Below, in pieces: positions 10,122-23,758 of a DNA stretch of 64,000 nucleotides. The stretch comes from Anomaloglossus baeobatrachus (lineage: Eukaryota > Chordata > Amphibia > Anura > Aromobatidae). The stretch is taken from assembly GCF_048569485.1 (NCBI RefSeq), contig NC_134353.1, positions 702,076,958 through 702,140,957 on the forward strand, given 5' to 3'. The position numbers were made by a program, and so were the translations under genes. Position 1 is the first letter of the stretch. The number at the start of each line of letters is the position of its first letter. Below the pieces are notes generated by a model, which worked only from the letters and a program-made list of their open reading frames with translations, had not been told where the DNA came from and searched no databases.

Positions 10122-12168
10122 AGGGAACCAATCATCAGGATTTTCGTGTATAAGCTGCAGCCAGTGCAGTGCTGGCACTATCAGGCACAGTGTGTACATA
10201 CCATTGGGGGGCAGCTCGGGTGTTTAGGCAGTGAAATTCATCTTTATAAAGTTTGAAATTTCGTGCACTTTTTGATTGACGTGTGCACCTCTGCAGATAA
10301 TGTCCGGGCGGGTTATGCACGTGTTCCCCGCCCCCCCACCAGCCTGTTCCTCCCTCTCTCATGATGTCCGGGCGGGTTATGCACGTGTTCCCCGCCCCCC
10401 CGCGCTGCCTGTTCCTCCCTCCCTCCGGCTGAATGTAAAATGCTAATCTTCAGAAACATGGCGCCGGAGTGGGCCTCTGCGCACAGCGCTTATCTCCGGC
10501 GCCATGTTTCTGAAGCCCGCATTACACAGCTTGGTGTCTGCAGACTGCAGAACAGCTGATCGGAGGACGCGATCAGCTGTAGCTATGATGACGTGCCGCC
10601 TCAGGACACCGGGCCAGGACAGGAGCCTGCCAGCGACATCGGGGGTCAGGTGAGGTAAGTTCACAATGGACTCACATGACCCCGTGACGGCAGTGCTGCG
10701 AGACCCGGTCACGGTAGTGATATCGGGTGGCACTGTCTTCACGGGGTCAGGTGAATGAAATTACTAGCACCTGTGATGTCATTGCCCCAGCAGGCACGCA
10801 CACATTATACACACACATACACACACTATATATATATATACACACACACTGCTGTGTGTGCGCCCCTGCGTTGACCTGGGCTCACCTTCTCAGTTCCAGG
10901 TCACTGCAGGAAAGCACTCACAGCTGTGTGTGTGTATAATGTGTGTATGCGCGTGTGTATAATGTGTGTGTGTGTGCGCACGCGTGTATAATGTGTGTGC
11001 GCGCACGCGTGTATAATGTGTGTGCGCGCACGCGTGTATAATGTGTGTGCGCGCACGCGTGTATGTGTGTATAGTGTGTGAGTCTGTGTGTGTGTGTGTG
11101 TGTATAGTGTGTGAGTCTGTGTGTGTGTGTATAGTGTGTGTGTATAGTGTGTATAGTGTGTATGTGTGTGTGTGTGTGTGTGTATAGTGTGTGTGTGTGT
11201 GTATAGTGTGTGTATAGTGTGTGTGTATAGTGTGTGTATAGTGTGTGTGTATAATGTGTGTGCGCGCGCGTGTGTATAATGTGTGTGTGCGCGTATAATA
11301 TGTGTGTGTGTGTGTGCGCGCGCGCCTCTCTGCTGGGGCAATGACGTCACAGGTGGAAGTGAGGGGCTGCTCTCACAATCAATGGGGGACTTTTAGTTCT
11401 GCATTAAAGGGGTGGTTCACCCATTTTTTTTTTCCCCCCAATGATCAGATGATATTGGATCCGGATTGGACGGCGCGGGACCCTAACCCAGGATTACTGC
11501 GGAGGGGGGTTTATTTCAATAAAGATGGAGTCACTAATTGTGTTGTGTTTTATTTCTAATAAAAATATTTTTCTGTGTGTTGTGTATTTTTTTTTTTTTT
11601 TTTATCATTACTAGAAAATCATGGTGGCCATGTCTAATATTGGCGTGACACCATGAATTTCGGGCTTAGGGCTAGCTGATAATATACAGCTAGCCCTAAC
11701 TCCATTATTACCTGGCTAGCCACCCGGCATCAGGGCAGCTGGAAGAGTTGGATACAGCGCCAGAAGATGGCGCTTCTATGAAAGCGCCATTTTCTGGGGT
11801 GGCTGCGGACTGCAATTCGCAGTGGGGGTGCCCAGAAAGCATGGGCACCCTGCACTGTGGATTCCAATCCCCAGCTGCCTAGTTGTACCCGGCTGGACAC
11901 CAAAATTAGGCGAAGCTCACGTCATTTTTTTATTTATTATTTCATGAAATTCATGAAATAATTAAAAAAAAAAAAAAAAGGGCTTCTCTATATTTTTGGT
12001 TCCCAGCTGGGTACAAATAGGCAGCTGGGGGTTGGGGGCAGCCCGTACCTGCCTGCTGTACCCGGCTAGCATACAAAAATATGGCGAAGCCCACGTCATT
12101 TTTTTTTTCTTTTTTGGCAAAAAACTGCATACAGTCCGGGATGGAGTATGCTGAGCCTTGTAGTTCTG
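10122..12168. repeat. Left arm of the 5.1-kb palindrome
   Basis: In order from the end: terminal repeat; two direct copies of a CCGGGCGGGTTATGCACGTG block (about 10304-10430); a small perfect palindrome at 10454-10516 around CTCCGGCGCCATGTTTCTGA; a TG/CG-rich repeat (10920-11325); an AATAAA-containing block (11515-11575); and a CAGCTAGCCCTAACTCC to GGCGAAGCTCACGTCA block (11640-11930). A 99-codon ORF at 10443-10742 recurs in the other arm but looks non-coding. Confidence 0.85.
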
Positions 12169-12440
12169 CAGCTGCTGTCTTCTCTCCTGCTTACACTAGT
12201 GAATGGAGGATACTGAGGCTTGTAGTTCTGCAGCTGCTGTCTGCTCTCCTGTATACACTAGTGAATGGAGGATGCTGAGCCTTGTAGTTCTGCAGCTGCT
12301 GTCTGCTCTCATGCATACACTAGTGAATGGAGGATGCTGAGCCTTGTAGTTCTGCTCCCCCTGCCTCTCCCTCCAGCATACAGTCCTGGATAGAGCATGC
12401 TAAGCCCTGTAGTTCTGCAGCTGTATGCTCTCCTGCATAC
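12125..12440. repeat. 62-bp tandem repeat in the palindrome spacer
   Basis: TTGTAGTTCTGCAGCTGCTG recurs at about 12159, 12220 and 12282, with a shorter partial copy (TTGTAGTTCTGC only) at about 12344; spacing is 61-62 bp. The unit also carries ACACTAGTGAATGGAGGATG. Only the first copy has a partner in the right arm (around 12700-12740), so the array marks where the palindrome stops. Confidence 0.8.
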
Positions 12441-12711
12441 ACTAGTGGAGAATGAAGAACATATTGAAGAAGGAAATTACTTCAGACCTTTTTTATTTTT
12501 TTTTTCTTTCAACAATCTTTCTCTGATAAAAAAAAGCATAAAAACACAGAGCAAAAAACGCACCAAAACCCGGTAAAAACGCGTCTGTTGTTTGCCACGT
12601 ATGGTTTTTTGGGGTTTTTTGACGCAAAAAAACGCACAAAAACACCGCTTAAATAAAACGACGCAGTGTGTGAACTTAGCCAAAATCCACACTGTTACTT
12701 GTCATGCATGG

Positions 12712-15232
12712 GACTACAAGGCTCAGCATCCTCCATCCAGGACTGTATGCAGTTTTTTACCCAAAAAGAAAAAAAAAATGACATGGGCTTCGCCATATTT
12801 TTGTATGCTAGCCGGGTACAGCAGGCAGGTACGGGCTGCTCCCAACCCCCAGCTGCCTATTTGTACCCGGCTGGGAACCAAAAATATAGAGCAGCCCTTT
12901 TTTTTTTATTTTATTTCATGAATTTCATGAAATAATTTAAAAAAAAAATGACGTGAGCTTCGCCTAATTTTGGTGTCCAGCCGGGTACAACTAGGCAGCT
13001 GGGGATTGGAATCCACAGTGAAGGGTGCCCAAGCTTTCTGGGCACCCCCACTGCGAATTGCAGTCCGCAGCCACCCCAGAAAATGGCGCTTTCATAGAAG
13101 CGCCATCTTCTGGCGCTGTATCCAACTCTTCCAGCTGCCCTGATGCTGGGTGGCTAGCCGGGTAATAATGGAGTTAGGGCTAGCTGTATATTATCAGCTA
13201 GCCCTAAGCCCGAAATTCATGGTGTCACGCCAATATTAGACATGGCCACCATGAATTTCTAGTAATGATAGATAAAAAAAAAAATACACAACACACAGAA
13301 AAATATTTTTATTAGAAATAAAACACAACACAATTAGTGACTCCATCTTTATTGAAATAAACACCCCTCCGCAGTAATCCTGGGTTAGGGTCCCGCGCCG
13401 TCCAATCCGGATCCAATATCATCTGATCATTGGGGGAAAAAAAAAAATGGGTGAACCACCCCTTTAATGCAGAACTAAAAGTCCCCCATTGATTGTGAGA
13501 GCAGCCCCTCACTTCCACCTGTGACGTCATTGCCCCAGCAGAGTGGCGCGCGCGCGCACACACACACACACATATTATACGCGCGCACACACATTATACA
13601 CACGCGCGCACACACACCATACACACACGCGCGCACACACACTATACACACACACACTATATACACACACACTATATACACACACTACACTATACACTAC
13701 ACACACACTATACACACACACACACACTATACACCACACACACTATACACACACACACACACACACACTATACACTATACACCACACACACACACACTAT
13801 ACACACACACTATACACACACACACACGCGTGCGCACACATTATACACGCGTGCGCACACATTATACACGCGTGCGCGCGCACACATTATACACGCGTGC
13901 GCGCGCACACATTATACACGCGTGCGCGCGCACACATTATACACGCGTGCGCGCGCACACATTATACACGCGTGCGCGCGCACACATTATACACGCGTGC
14001 GCGCGCACACATTATACACGCGTGCGCGCGCACACATTATACACGCGTGCGCGCGCACACATTATACACGCGTGCGCGCGCACACATTATACACGCGTGC
14101 GCGCGCACACATTATACACGCGTGCGCGCGCACACATTATACACGCGTGCGCGCGCACACATTATACACGCGTGCGCGCGCACACATACACGCGTGCGCG
14201 CGCACACATACACGCGTGCGCGCGCACACATACACGCGTGCGCGCGCACACATACACGCGCGCGCGCGCACACATTATACACGCGCGCGCACACATTATA
14301 CACGCGCGCGCACACATTATACATGCGCGCACGCACACATTATACACGCGCGCACGCACACATTATACGCGCGCGCGCGCACACACACACACACACATTA
14401 TACACACGCGCATACACACATTATACACACACACAGCTGTGAGTGCTTTCCTGCAGTGACCTGGAACTGAGAAGGTGAGCCCAGGTCAACGCAGGGGCGC
14501 ACACACAGCAGTGTGTGTGTATATATATAGTGTGTGTATGTGTGTGTAATGTGTGCGTGCCTGCTGGGGCAATGACATCACAGGTGCTAGTAATTTCATT
14601 CACCTGACCCCGTGAAGACAGTGCCACCCGATATCACTACCGTGACCGGGTCTCGCAGCACTGCCGTCACGGGGTCATGTGAGTCCATTGTGAACTTACC
14701 TCACCTGACCCCCGATGTCGCTGGCAGGCTCCTGTCCTGGCCCGGTGTCCTGAGGCGGCACGTCATCATAGCTACAGCTGATCGCGTCCTCCGATCAGCT
14801 GTTCTGCAGTCTGCAGACACCAAGCTGTGTAATGCGGGCTTCAGAAACATGGCGCCGGAGATAAGCGCTGTGCGCAGAGGCCCACTCCGGCGCCATGTTT
14901 CTGAAGATTAGCATTTTACATTCAGCCGGAGGGAGGGAGGAACAGGCAGCGCGGGGGGGCGGGGAACACGTGCATAACCCGCCCGGACATCATGAGAGAG
15001 GGAGGAACAGGCTGGTGGGGGGGCGGGGAACACGTGCATAACCCGCCCGGACATTATCTGCAGAGGTGCACACGTCAATCAAAAAGTGCACGAAATTTCA
15101 AACTTTATAAAGATGAATTTCACTGCCTAAACACCCGAGCTGCACCCCAATGATATGTACACACTGTGCCTGATAGTGCCAGCACTGCACTGGCTGCAGC
15201 TTATACACGAAAATCCTGATGATTGGTTCCCT
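12712..15232. repeat. Right arm of the 5.1-kb palindrome
   Basis: Reverse complement of the left arm in the same order, about 470 bp longer. Nearly all of the extra length is in the CA/CG-rich block (13545-14440 against 10920-11325 on the left). The remainder, including the block at 14990-15060 with two GGGGAACACGTGCATAACCC copies, matches with scattered differences. Confidence 0.85.
13835..14275. repeat. 25-bp alternating purine-pyrimidine minisatellite
   Basis: The unit is ACACATTATACACGCGTGCG plus CGCGC. There are about 13 nearly identical copies from 13861 to 14185, then four copies lacking the TTAT. The left arm has only about four equivalent units (10965-11060). The CG/CA alternation is of the kind that favours Z-DNA. 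The long His/Thr/Ala-rich ORFs here come from this repeat. Confidence 0.92.
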
Positions 15233-15495
15233 TTAAGAGATCCTCAGTCAACTTCTGGAGTGATTTTGCTGCACTGAAAGTAAAGGGGCCGAGTGATATT
15301 GCACTCCCCACTTTCCAGTTTATTCTTTTTTACAAAAGTTTAAAATAAGCAATACATTTTGTTCAACTTCACAACTGTGTCCCACTTGTTGTTGATTCTT
15401 CACCATAACATTAAACTTTTTAGCTTTAATGTTTGAAGCCTGAAATGTGGGGAACGGTTGAAAATTTCAAGGGGGCCGAATACTTTCGCAAGGCA

Positions 15496-15498
<3 letters not shown>

Positions 15499-15544
<46 letters not shown>

Positions 15545-15546
15545 CA
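15499..15546. repeat. (TA)n array between two Tc1 elements
   Basis: A pure TA run of about 40 bp joins the right end of one Tc1 (ending 15498) to the left end of the next (starting 15547). Confidence 0.95.
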
Positions 15547-17144
15547 CAGTGCCTACAAGTAGTATTCAACCCCCTGCAGATTTAGCAGGTTTACACATTC
15601 GGAATTAACTTGGCATTGTGACATTTGGACTGTAGATCAGCCTGGAAGTGTGAAATGCACTGCAGCAAAAAAGAATGTTATTTCTTTTTATATATTTTTT
15701 TTTTTAAATTGTGAAAAGTTTATTCAGAGGGTCATTTATTATTCAACCCCTCAAACCACAAGAATTCTGTTTGGTTCCCCTAAAGTATTAAGAAGTATTT
15801 CAGGCACAAAGAACAATGAGCTTCACATGTTTGGATTAATTATCTCTTTTTCCATCCTTTTCTGACTAATTAAGACCCTCCCCAAACTTGTGAACAGCAC
15901 TCATACTTGGTCAACATGGGAAAGACACAGGAGCATTCCAAGGCCATCAGAGACAAGATCGTGGAGGGTGACAAGGCTGGCAAGGGGTACAAAACCCTTT
16001 CCAAGGAGTTGGGCCTACCTGTCTCCACTGTTGGGAGCATCATCTGGAAGTGGAAGGCTTATGGAACTACTGTTAGCCTTCCACGGCCTGGACAGCCTTT
16101 GAAAGTTTCCACCCGTGCCGAGGCCAGGCTTGTCCAAAGAGTCAAGGCTAACCCAAGGACAACAAGGAAGGAGCTCCGGGAAGATCTCATGGCAGTGGGG
16201 ACATTGGTTTCAGTCAATACCATAAGTAATGTACTCCACCGCAATGGTCTCCGTTCCAGACGATCCCGTAAGGTACCTTTACTTTCAAAGCGTCATGTCA
16301 AGGCTCGTCTACAGTTTGCTCATGATCACTTGGAGGCCTCTGAGAGAGACTGGTTCAAGGTTCTCTGGTCTGATGAGACCAAGATCGAGATCTTTGGTGC
16401 CAACCACACACGTGACGTTTGGAGACTGGATGGCACTGCATACGACCCCAAGAATACCATCCCTACAGTCAAGCATGGTAGTAGCAGCATCATGCTGTGG
16501 GGCTGTTTCTCAACCAAGGGGCCTGGCCATCTGGTCCGCATCCATGGGAAGATGGATAGCACGGCCTACCTGGAGATTTTGGCCAAGAACCTCCGCTCCT
16601 CCATCAAAGGATCTTAAGATGGGTCGTCATTTCATCTTCCAACAAGACAACGACCCAAAGCACACAGCCAAGAAAACCAAGGCCTGGTTCAAGAGGGAAA
16701 AAATCAAGGTGTTGCAGTGGCCTAGTCAATCTCCTGACCTTAACCCAATTGAAAACTTTTGGAAGGAGCGCAAGATTAAAGTCCACATGAGACACCCAAA
16801 GAACCTAGATAACTTGGTAAATATCTGCATGGAGGAGTGGGCCAAGATAACTCCAGAGACCTGTGCCGGCCTGATCAGGTCTTATAAAAGACGATTATTA
16901 GCTGTAATTGCAAACAAGGGTTATTCCACAAAATATTTAACCTAGGGGTTGAATAATAATTGACCCACACTTTTATGTTGAAAAATTATTAAAATGTAAC
17001 TGAGCAACATAACTTGTTGGTTTGTAAGATTTATGCATCTGTTAATAAATCCTGCTCTTGTTTGAAGTTTGCAGGCTCTAATTTATTTGCATCTTATCAA
17101 ACCTGCTAAATCTGCAGGGGGTTGAATACTACTTGTAGGCACTG
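15547..17144 (+). mobile_element. Tc1-like element, GTGCCTACAAGTAGTATTCA family, copy 1
   Basis: Ends CAGTGCCTACAAGTAGTATT and AATACTACTTGTAGGCACTG are inverted, with TA at the right border and a TA-rich left border. Length is about 1.6 kb. A second copy, very similar by eye, is at 36164-37754. The transposase lies on the plus strand. Confidence 0.92.
15916..16945 (+). pseudogene. Tc1 DD34E transposase, one frameshift (copy 1)
   Basis: Begins [19 protein letters not shown] at 15916. Helix-turn-helix in [18 protein letters not shown], a [10 protein letters not shown] linker, then [12 protein letters not shown] with the first Asp. The frame is open to about 16606, where an extra A (AAA at 16606-16608, against AA in the 36-kb copy) shifts it. 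The rest continues in the next frame: [13 protein letters not shown] with the second Asp, then [11 protein letters not shown] with the Glu, 34 residues apart, and YSTKYLT-stop at 16945. Apart from that single base the reading frame looks whole, so the copy is young. Confidence 0.9.
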
Positions 17145-17181
<37 letters not shown>

Positions 17182-17431
17182 CTATAAAAATATATATATA
17201 TATATATAAAAATATATATTTCATCTTTTAGATTTGAAAAACTGCAAAAAGGAAAATGGGTCAATGCAAAAATGCAAATGTTTGGGTATCCTTGGAGATT
17301 TGTGTGCTCAGACAACTTTGACCAAGGTTTCAGACCTTAATTAGCCTCTTAGGGTTATTTCTTAGTCACTATAATCATTAGCAAAGGCCAAGTGATGCAA
17401 ATTTCACAGCTTCTTTCATACTCTTCTAACC

Positions 17432-18225
17432 TTGTGGCAAAAAAACAGCAGCCATGGTTCTTCTAAGCAGCTGCCTAGCACTCTGAAAATTAAAATGGTA
17501 GAGGCCCACAAAGCAGGAGAAGGTTATGAGAAAATTGCAAAGTGTTTTCAAGCTGCTCTTTCCTCAGTTCAAAATGTAATTAAGAAATCGCAGTTACCAG
17601 GAACAGTGGAGGTAAAGATAAGGACTGGAAGAACAATCAAAATTTCTGTGAGTGCTGTTTGTAGGAAGTAAATCAGAACTTCCCTTGACTGCAAAAGACC
17701 TTCAGGAATATTTAGCAGATTCTGGAGTTGTGGTACATTGTTCTACTGTTCAGAAACACCTTCAAAAAATGACCTTCATGGAAGAGTCATCAGAAGAAAA
17801 CCTCTCCTGCATCCTCACCATTAAATTCAGCATCAGAAGTAAGCAAAAGAACATCTAAACAAGCCTGATGCATTTTGAAAACAAAGGCTGTGAACTGGAT
17901 GAGGTTAAAATAGAATTATTTGGCCACAATGATCATAGGTATGTGTGGGGGAAAAAAGGGCATAGGATTTCAGGAAAATAATATCTTGGCAACCATTAAG
18001 CATGGGGGTGAATCAATCATGCTTTGCGGTTCTGTTGCAGTCAGTAGCACAGGGAACATTTCATTTGTAGAGGGAAGAGTGGATTCAAAGAAGTTTCAAC
18101 AAAGTCTTGATGCAAACAAAAAAAATCTGTAAAAAAGCTGAAGTGCAAAAGAGGATGGTTTCTACAAATAGATAATGATCCTAAACACACTCCAAAATCC
18201 ACACTAGACAACCTCAAAAGCTGAA
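17432..18225 (+). pseudogene. Tc1-like transposase, broken, 5' part
   Basis: N-terminal part with helix-turn-helix (EAHKAGEGYEKIAKCFQAA), then a frame change near 17665 into TAKDLQEYLADSGVVVHCST, a stop near 17856, and the catalytic block DEVKIELFGHNDHRYVWG. The first Asp position reads CELDEVK instead of WSDETK. The second Asp block LQIDNDPKHTPKST is at about 18168-18210. The frame then meets the retrocopy insertion; the last part of the transposase resumes at 19965. Several stops and shifts; inactive. Confidence 0.75.
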
Positions 18226-18230
18226 GGGTT

Positions 18231-19964
<1,734 letters not shown>

Positions 19965-20107
19965 AAAAGCTGAAGGTTTTACAATGGCCCTCACAGTGCC
20001 CTGATGTGAATATCATTGAAAATCTGTGTCTGGACCTCAAAAGAGCAGTGCATGCAAGACTATCCAGGAATCTCACAGAACAGGAAGACTTTTACAAGGA
20101 AGAATAG
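19965..20107 (+). pseudogene. Tc1-like transposase, broken, 3' part
   Basis: This resumes the interrupted transposase: [20 protein letters not shown] holds the catalytic Glu block (NIIENL for the usual NPIENL), followed by LDLKRAVHARLSRNLTEQ and a stop at 20105-20107. It is separated from the rest by the EEF1A retrocopy. Confidence 0.8.
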
Positions 20108-20379
20108 ATGAAAATCCCTCAAATAATGCCAAAGGGGGTGCTGCTAGGTACTAACCATGCAGGGTGCCCAATCATTTGCATAGGCCCATTTTCCTTTTTT
20201 TGTTAATTTTAAAATGTAAAAGATGAAAATATTTTTCTAATAATTATTTTAAATAATTATCTATAATACAGAGGATACAGGATGCTGCTGACTGTACATA
20301 TAATTTAGAGGATACAGGTGACTGCTGGCTGCGTATTTATAATATATAGGATATGGCGGACTACACAATTGTCAAGGGT

Positions 20380-22035
20380 GAGATACTGGTATGACTTCGT
20401 GTAAATTTGTTTTTGCAGGCCCAGAGGGTGCATCAGTGGTAATTTAACCCTTCTGTGGCGGCGAGGTCCCACTATTATGACTTAGTGCGCCTGATACAGA
20501 AATGGTTATAGTCCGAGATAGTGTCCCCCATTGCTGTGGTGGACCATATAGTAGCTGAAAAAAAATCTAGGGGTCCTTACCACACCCCCTCTAGTGCTGG
20601 GTCAGACAGACATCTCCCAATAATGCATTCCAGATGGTTGACCTTTTAGATCAGTACATGGCTACTGAGGAGCTCCGGGAAATGTCCTCACCCCTATCCC
20701 ATCAGTCAAAGGCAAGGAGAGCCTCTCAGGTTGTATTCTGCTGGGAACGGACCCCATTAGTCTGCTGGCAATGCCTGGAGCCAGACTGTGTGAGGGACGA
20801 CTGCCCAAACCTGCTGAGCCCATGAACACAAACTTTGAGTACCAACAGTCCCTGTATGTTAAAAGGGTCTGTGCGACTGGCACTCTGGAAGCTCCCAATG
20901 AAAAACATGTTTGTCAGGTTGAAATAGTGGTCATCCCAACTGGACTCAGTGAGTCTCATGATCCTGGCCAGCCTGGTATCACTCTCTGAGTTCACCGGCC
21001 ATAAAGGAGGAATGTTATATGTCCACTGGGACTTAAGAGACTATCCCACTGTGAATGATAAACACTCTGGCTGGGAAGCAATACCATAAGGTGGGAGTGA
21101 TTTTGAATCAGCACTACGAACTAATAGTTGGGAGAGACTTTTCCTTATTTTCTGCCCTATGGCCAACAATCGTGCCACCTCATGAACGCGAGTCAGCACG
21201 AATATCGGCCATGTTGTATTGTATAGAACTGGTGCAAGAAACTTGTGTCCCCAAGGAAGAGGTGCAGGCAGTAAGGGTGACCTCCACTCCAGTGGGAATG
21301 GTACACTACAATGTACACCAGCCGCGTCCGCAAAAACGAGAGCAGGTCTACTATGTCAATTTGCAGCAGCCCAGGAAGGATAAGGAAAGCCCTATTGGGG
21401 ATAACCCACTGACTGCTTTTCCTCTGTTGAAGGTGCCATCATCTCCAGAGGTTTTCTCCAAGATCTCTGAACCTACCTTCGTAATCCAGCATGTGATTGT
21501 CAAGGAGCTCCAAGACAAAGTCTAATTGAATCGATGCTGCAACTATGGGTCACTAAGGAGTCCAGGGAATGAGTGGGCTAGCCTGATAGCCTACTGTATG
21601 GAGTGTTTTCAGCCCCTCAGGGTTGCACAAAGAGGGCTTATGTGATGAAGTAAAGTGTATGGTGGTAGATGGGAGATATATTGCTCCTAGCAAGTGCCTT
21701 GTGCAGTGTTGAGCAGCAAGAGAGAGGTCAAACCCCGGCCTAGAACTTCTCTGCTATTCCGAGTTTTGGGGGCAACACCTGACTTGCATATCTGCAGGAT
21801 TAGGACAGCATAAATAGACAGCCTTAACTCCTCAGGAGGTTGGGGTGATTGGGCTAGAAAGCAGAAGCAGGTTTCATGGCAATAACATACCTGAATGGAC
21901 TGGCACATCCAAGACCTATGCTATGCTGTTCAACAAACTGGACTTTTTCTCTGCATACCTGTCTGAAGTAAGGCTGTTTTTCTGTTTGTCACCAGTGTGA
22001 ATAAAACACTGAGTTTTCGACTGTGAACCTGTGCG
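20380..22035 (+). mobile_element. Ty3/gypsy-related retroelement fossil with SCAN-like gag
   Basis: Fragments read in order on the plus strand: a SCAN-like capsid segment (LVRLIQKWL, SPIAVVDHIVAEK; about 20475-20700), a zinc-knuckle-like CWQCLEPDCVRDDC block (about 20762-20803), and a protease-region segment ending ELIVGRDFSLFSALW (about 21115-21165) followed by a gag-pol linker to 21525. The last 400 bp carry an AATAAA near 22000 and look like an LTR end. It is broken, with several breaks; no RT or integrase is present. The family guess (Gmr1-like, whose gag is related to SCAN domains) is inference. It is old. Confidence 0.55.
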
Positions 22036-22583
22036 TGCTTCCTTATTATATAAAAAAAGAAAATCTGTGTGTGCTAGCCCATTGAATACAAAACCACAGT
22101 TTTCATCCGATTTTACTGGAATTTTGCATGGCCCCTCTTTATCACCAGACTAAAATACTGTGACCATTAAAACTCAAAATCTGTTCCCCCTTCAAGAGAT
22201 TTTGCCCCCTGAATTTAGGCTCTATAGAAATAAAGGAGAAACTGGGTGTCTGTGTTTTGAATACAAAACAACAGTTTTTGTCCAATGGGTCTTAAATTAT
22301 TAAAGCCACAGAGCCCAGTCACTTTTAAAGGGGCAGCAATCTCACTCTAAAGTCTGTAACTATAGCAAGAGCTGTCAAAAGCCAGTGCACAAGTAACTGG
22401 TACCTTACTTATGAGAATTGCCTCACAGTAAGATTGTTTTGTTGCCTTTAGCCACTGCAGAAGTAACTGGGACTTCATCTATGAAGATTGCCTCACAGTC
22501 AAATCATTCTGGTTGCCTATAGCTACTTGAGTGCAGTTTTCAGCATTGTAGCTGTTGACACAATTTTTACCTAAAGAGTCTTA

Positions 22584-23174
22584 GGGGCACTTTGCACACT
22601 ACAACATCGCAAGCCGATGCTTGCGATGCCGAGCACGATAGTCCCTGCCCCCGTCGCACATGCGATATCTTGTGGTAGCTGCCGTAGCGAACATTATCGC
22701 TACGGCAGCTTCACATGCACTCACCTGCCCTGCGACGTCGCTCTGGCCGGCGACCCGCCTCCTTATTAAGGGGGCGGGTCGTGCGGCGTCATAGCGACGT
22801 CACACGGCAGGTGGCCAATAGAAGCGGAGGGGCGGAGATGAGCGGAACGTAAACATCCCGCCCACCTCTGTCCTTCCGCATAGCCAGCGTGAGCCGCAGG
22901 ACGCAGGTAGGAGATGTTCCTCGCTCCTGCGGCTTCACACACAGCGATGTGTGCTGCCACAGGAACGAGGAACAACATCGTAACATCGGTCCTTCCGAAA
23001 TTATGGAAATGACCGACGCTACACTGATGATACGATTTCGCCGCTTTTGCGCTTGTTAATCGTATCAAAAAGGATTTACACACTACGATATCGACTGCGA
23101 CGCCGGATGTGCGTCACTTTCGATTTGACCCCACCGATATCGCACCTGCGATGTCGTAGTGTGCAAAGTCCGCC
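22584..23174. mobile_element. PIF/Harbinger-like MITE 1
   Basis: The left end GGGGCACTTTGCACACTAC and the right end GTAGTGTGCAAAGTCCGCC are inverted, with TTA on both sides (22581-22583 and 23175-23177). A three-base TTA duplication is typical of PIF/Harbinger. The interior is GC-rich and has paired GGCGGGTC / GACCCGCC motifs. No ORF. Confidence 0.82.
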
Positions 23175-23177
23175 TTA

Positions 23178-23758
23178 AGGTGGCTTTACACGCTACGAGA
23201 TCGCTAAAGCGATCTCATTGGGGTCACGGAATTTGTGACGCACATCCGGCCGCTTTAGCGATGTCGTTGCGTGTGACACCTATTAGCGATTTTGAATCAT
23301 TGCAAAAACATTCAAAATCGCTAATCGGTGACATGTTCCCGTCTTCCCAAATATCGTTGCTGCTGCAGAAACGATGTTGTTCCTCGTTTCTGCAGCAGCA
23401 CACATCGCTACGTGTGACACCGCAGGAACAAGGGACCTCTCCTTACCCGCATCCCGCCAGCAATGAGGAATGAAGGAGGTGGGCGGGATGTTCGTCCCGC
23501 TCATCTCCGCCCCTCCGCTTTGATTGGGCGGCCGTTTAGTGACGTCGCTGTGACGCTGAACGAACCGCCCCCTTAGAAAGGAGGCAGTTCGCCGGTCACA
23601 GCGACGTCGCAGAACAGGTATGTGCGTGTGACGCTGCCATAGTGATAATGTTCGCTACGGCAGCGATTACCACATATCGGCCGTACGATGGGGGCGGGTG
23701 CTATCATGCTCGACATCGCTAGCATCAGCTAGTGATATCACAGCGTGTAGAGCACCCT
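23178..23758. mobile_element. PIF/Harbinger-like MITE 2
   Basis: Ends AGGTGGCTTTACACGCTACG and CAGCGTGTAGAGCACCCT, with TTA at 23175-23177 (shared with MITE 1) and 23759-23761. The interior is related in style to MITE 1 (paired GCGACGTCGC, CGGCAGCG) but is a different family. No ORF. Confidence 0.82.

Larger units (their letters stand above)
10122..15232. mobile_element. 5.1-kb palindromic TTAA-flanked non-autonomous element
   Basis: TTAA lies at 10118-10121 and again at 15233-15236. The ends AGGGAACCAATCATCAGG and CCTGATGATTGGTTCCCT are exact inverted repeats. TTAA duplication is the mark of piggyBac-type transposition; the assignment rests on that alone because no transposase is present. 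Almost the whole element is one inverted repeat: arms 10122-12168 and 12712-15232 around a 543-bp spacer. Outside the simple repeats the arms look about 99% alike by eye. It is inserted in the Tc1 element 8762-15498. Confidence 0.85.
8762..15498 (-). mobile_element. Tc1-like element, GTGCCTTGCGAAAGTATTCG family, interrupted
   Basis: The left end AGTGCCTTGCGAAAGTATTC and the right end (GAATACTTTCGCAAGGCACTG then TA) are inverted repeats of roughly 200 bp that include the shared GTGGGACACAATTGTG / CACAACTGTGTCCCAC blocks. Without the 5.1-kb insert at 10122-15232 the element is about 1.6 kb. The transposase is on the minus strand. The insert lies between the transposase start and the right terminal repeat, so it did not break the coding region. 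Confidence 0.88.

Noticed and set aside
13521-14470. ORFs of 312, 299 and 182 codons rich in His, Thr, Ala and Arg
   Set aside because: They are translations of the CA/CG tandem repeat, open in several frames on both strands; no start context or domain.
10443-14911. An identical 99-codon ORF in both palindrome arms (10443-10742 and 14612-14911)
   Set aside because: Identity follows from the palindrome. The sequence has no domain and overlaps a small palindrome; likely chance.
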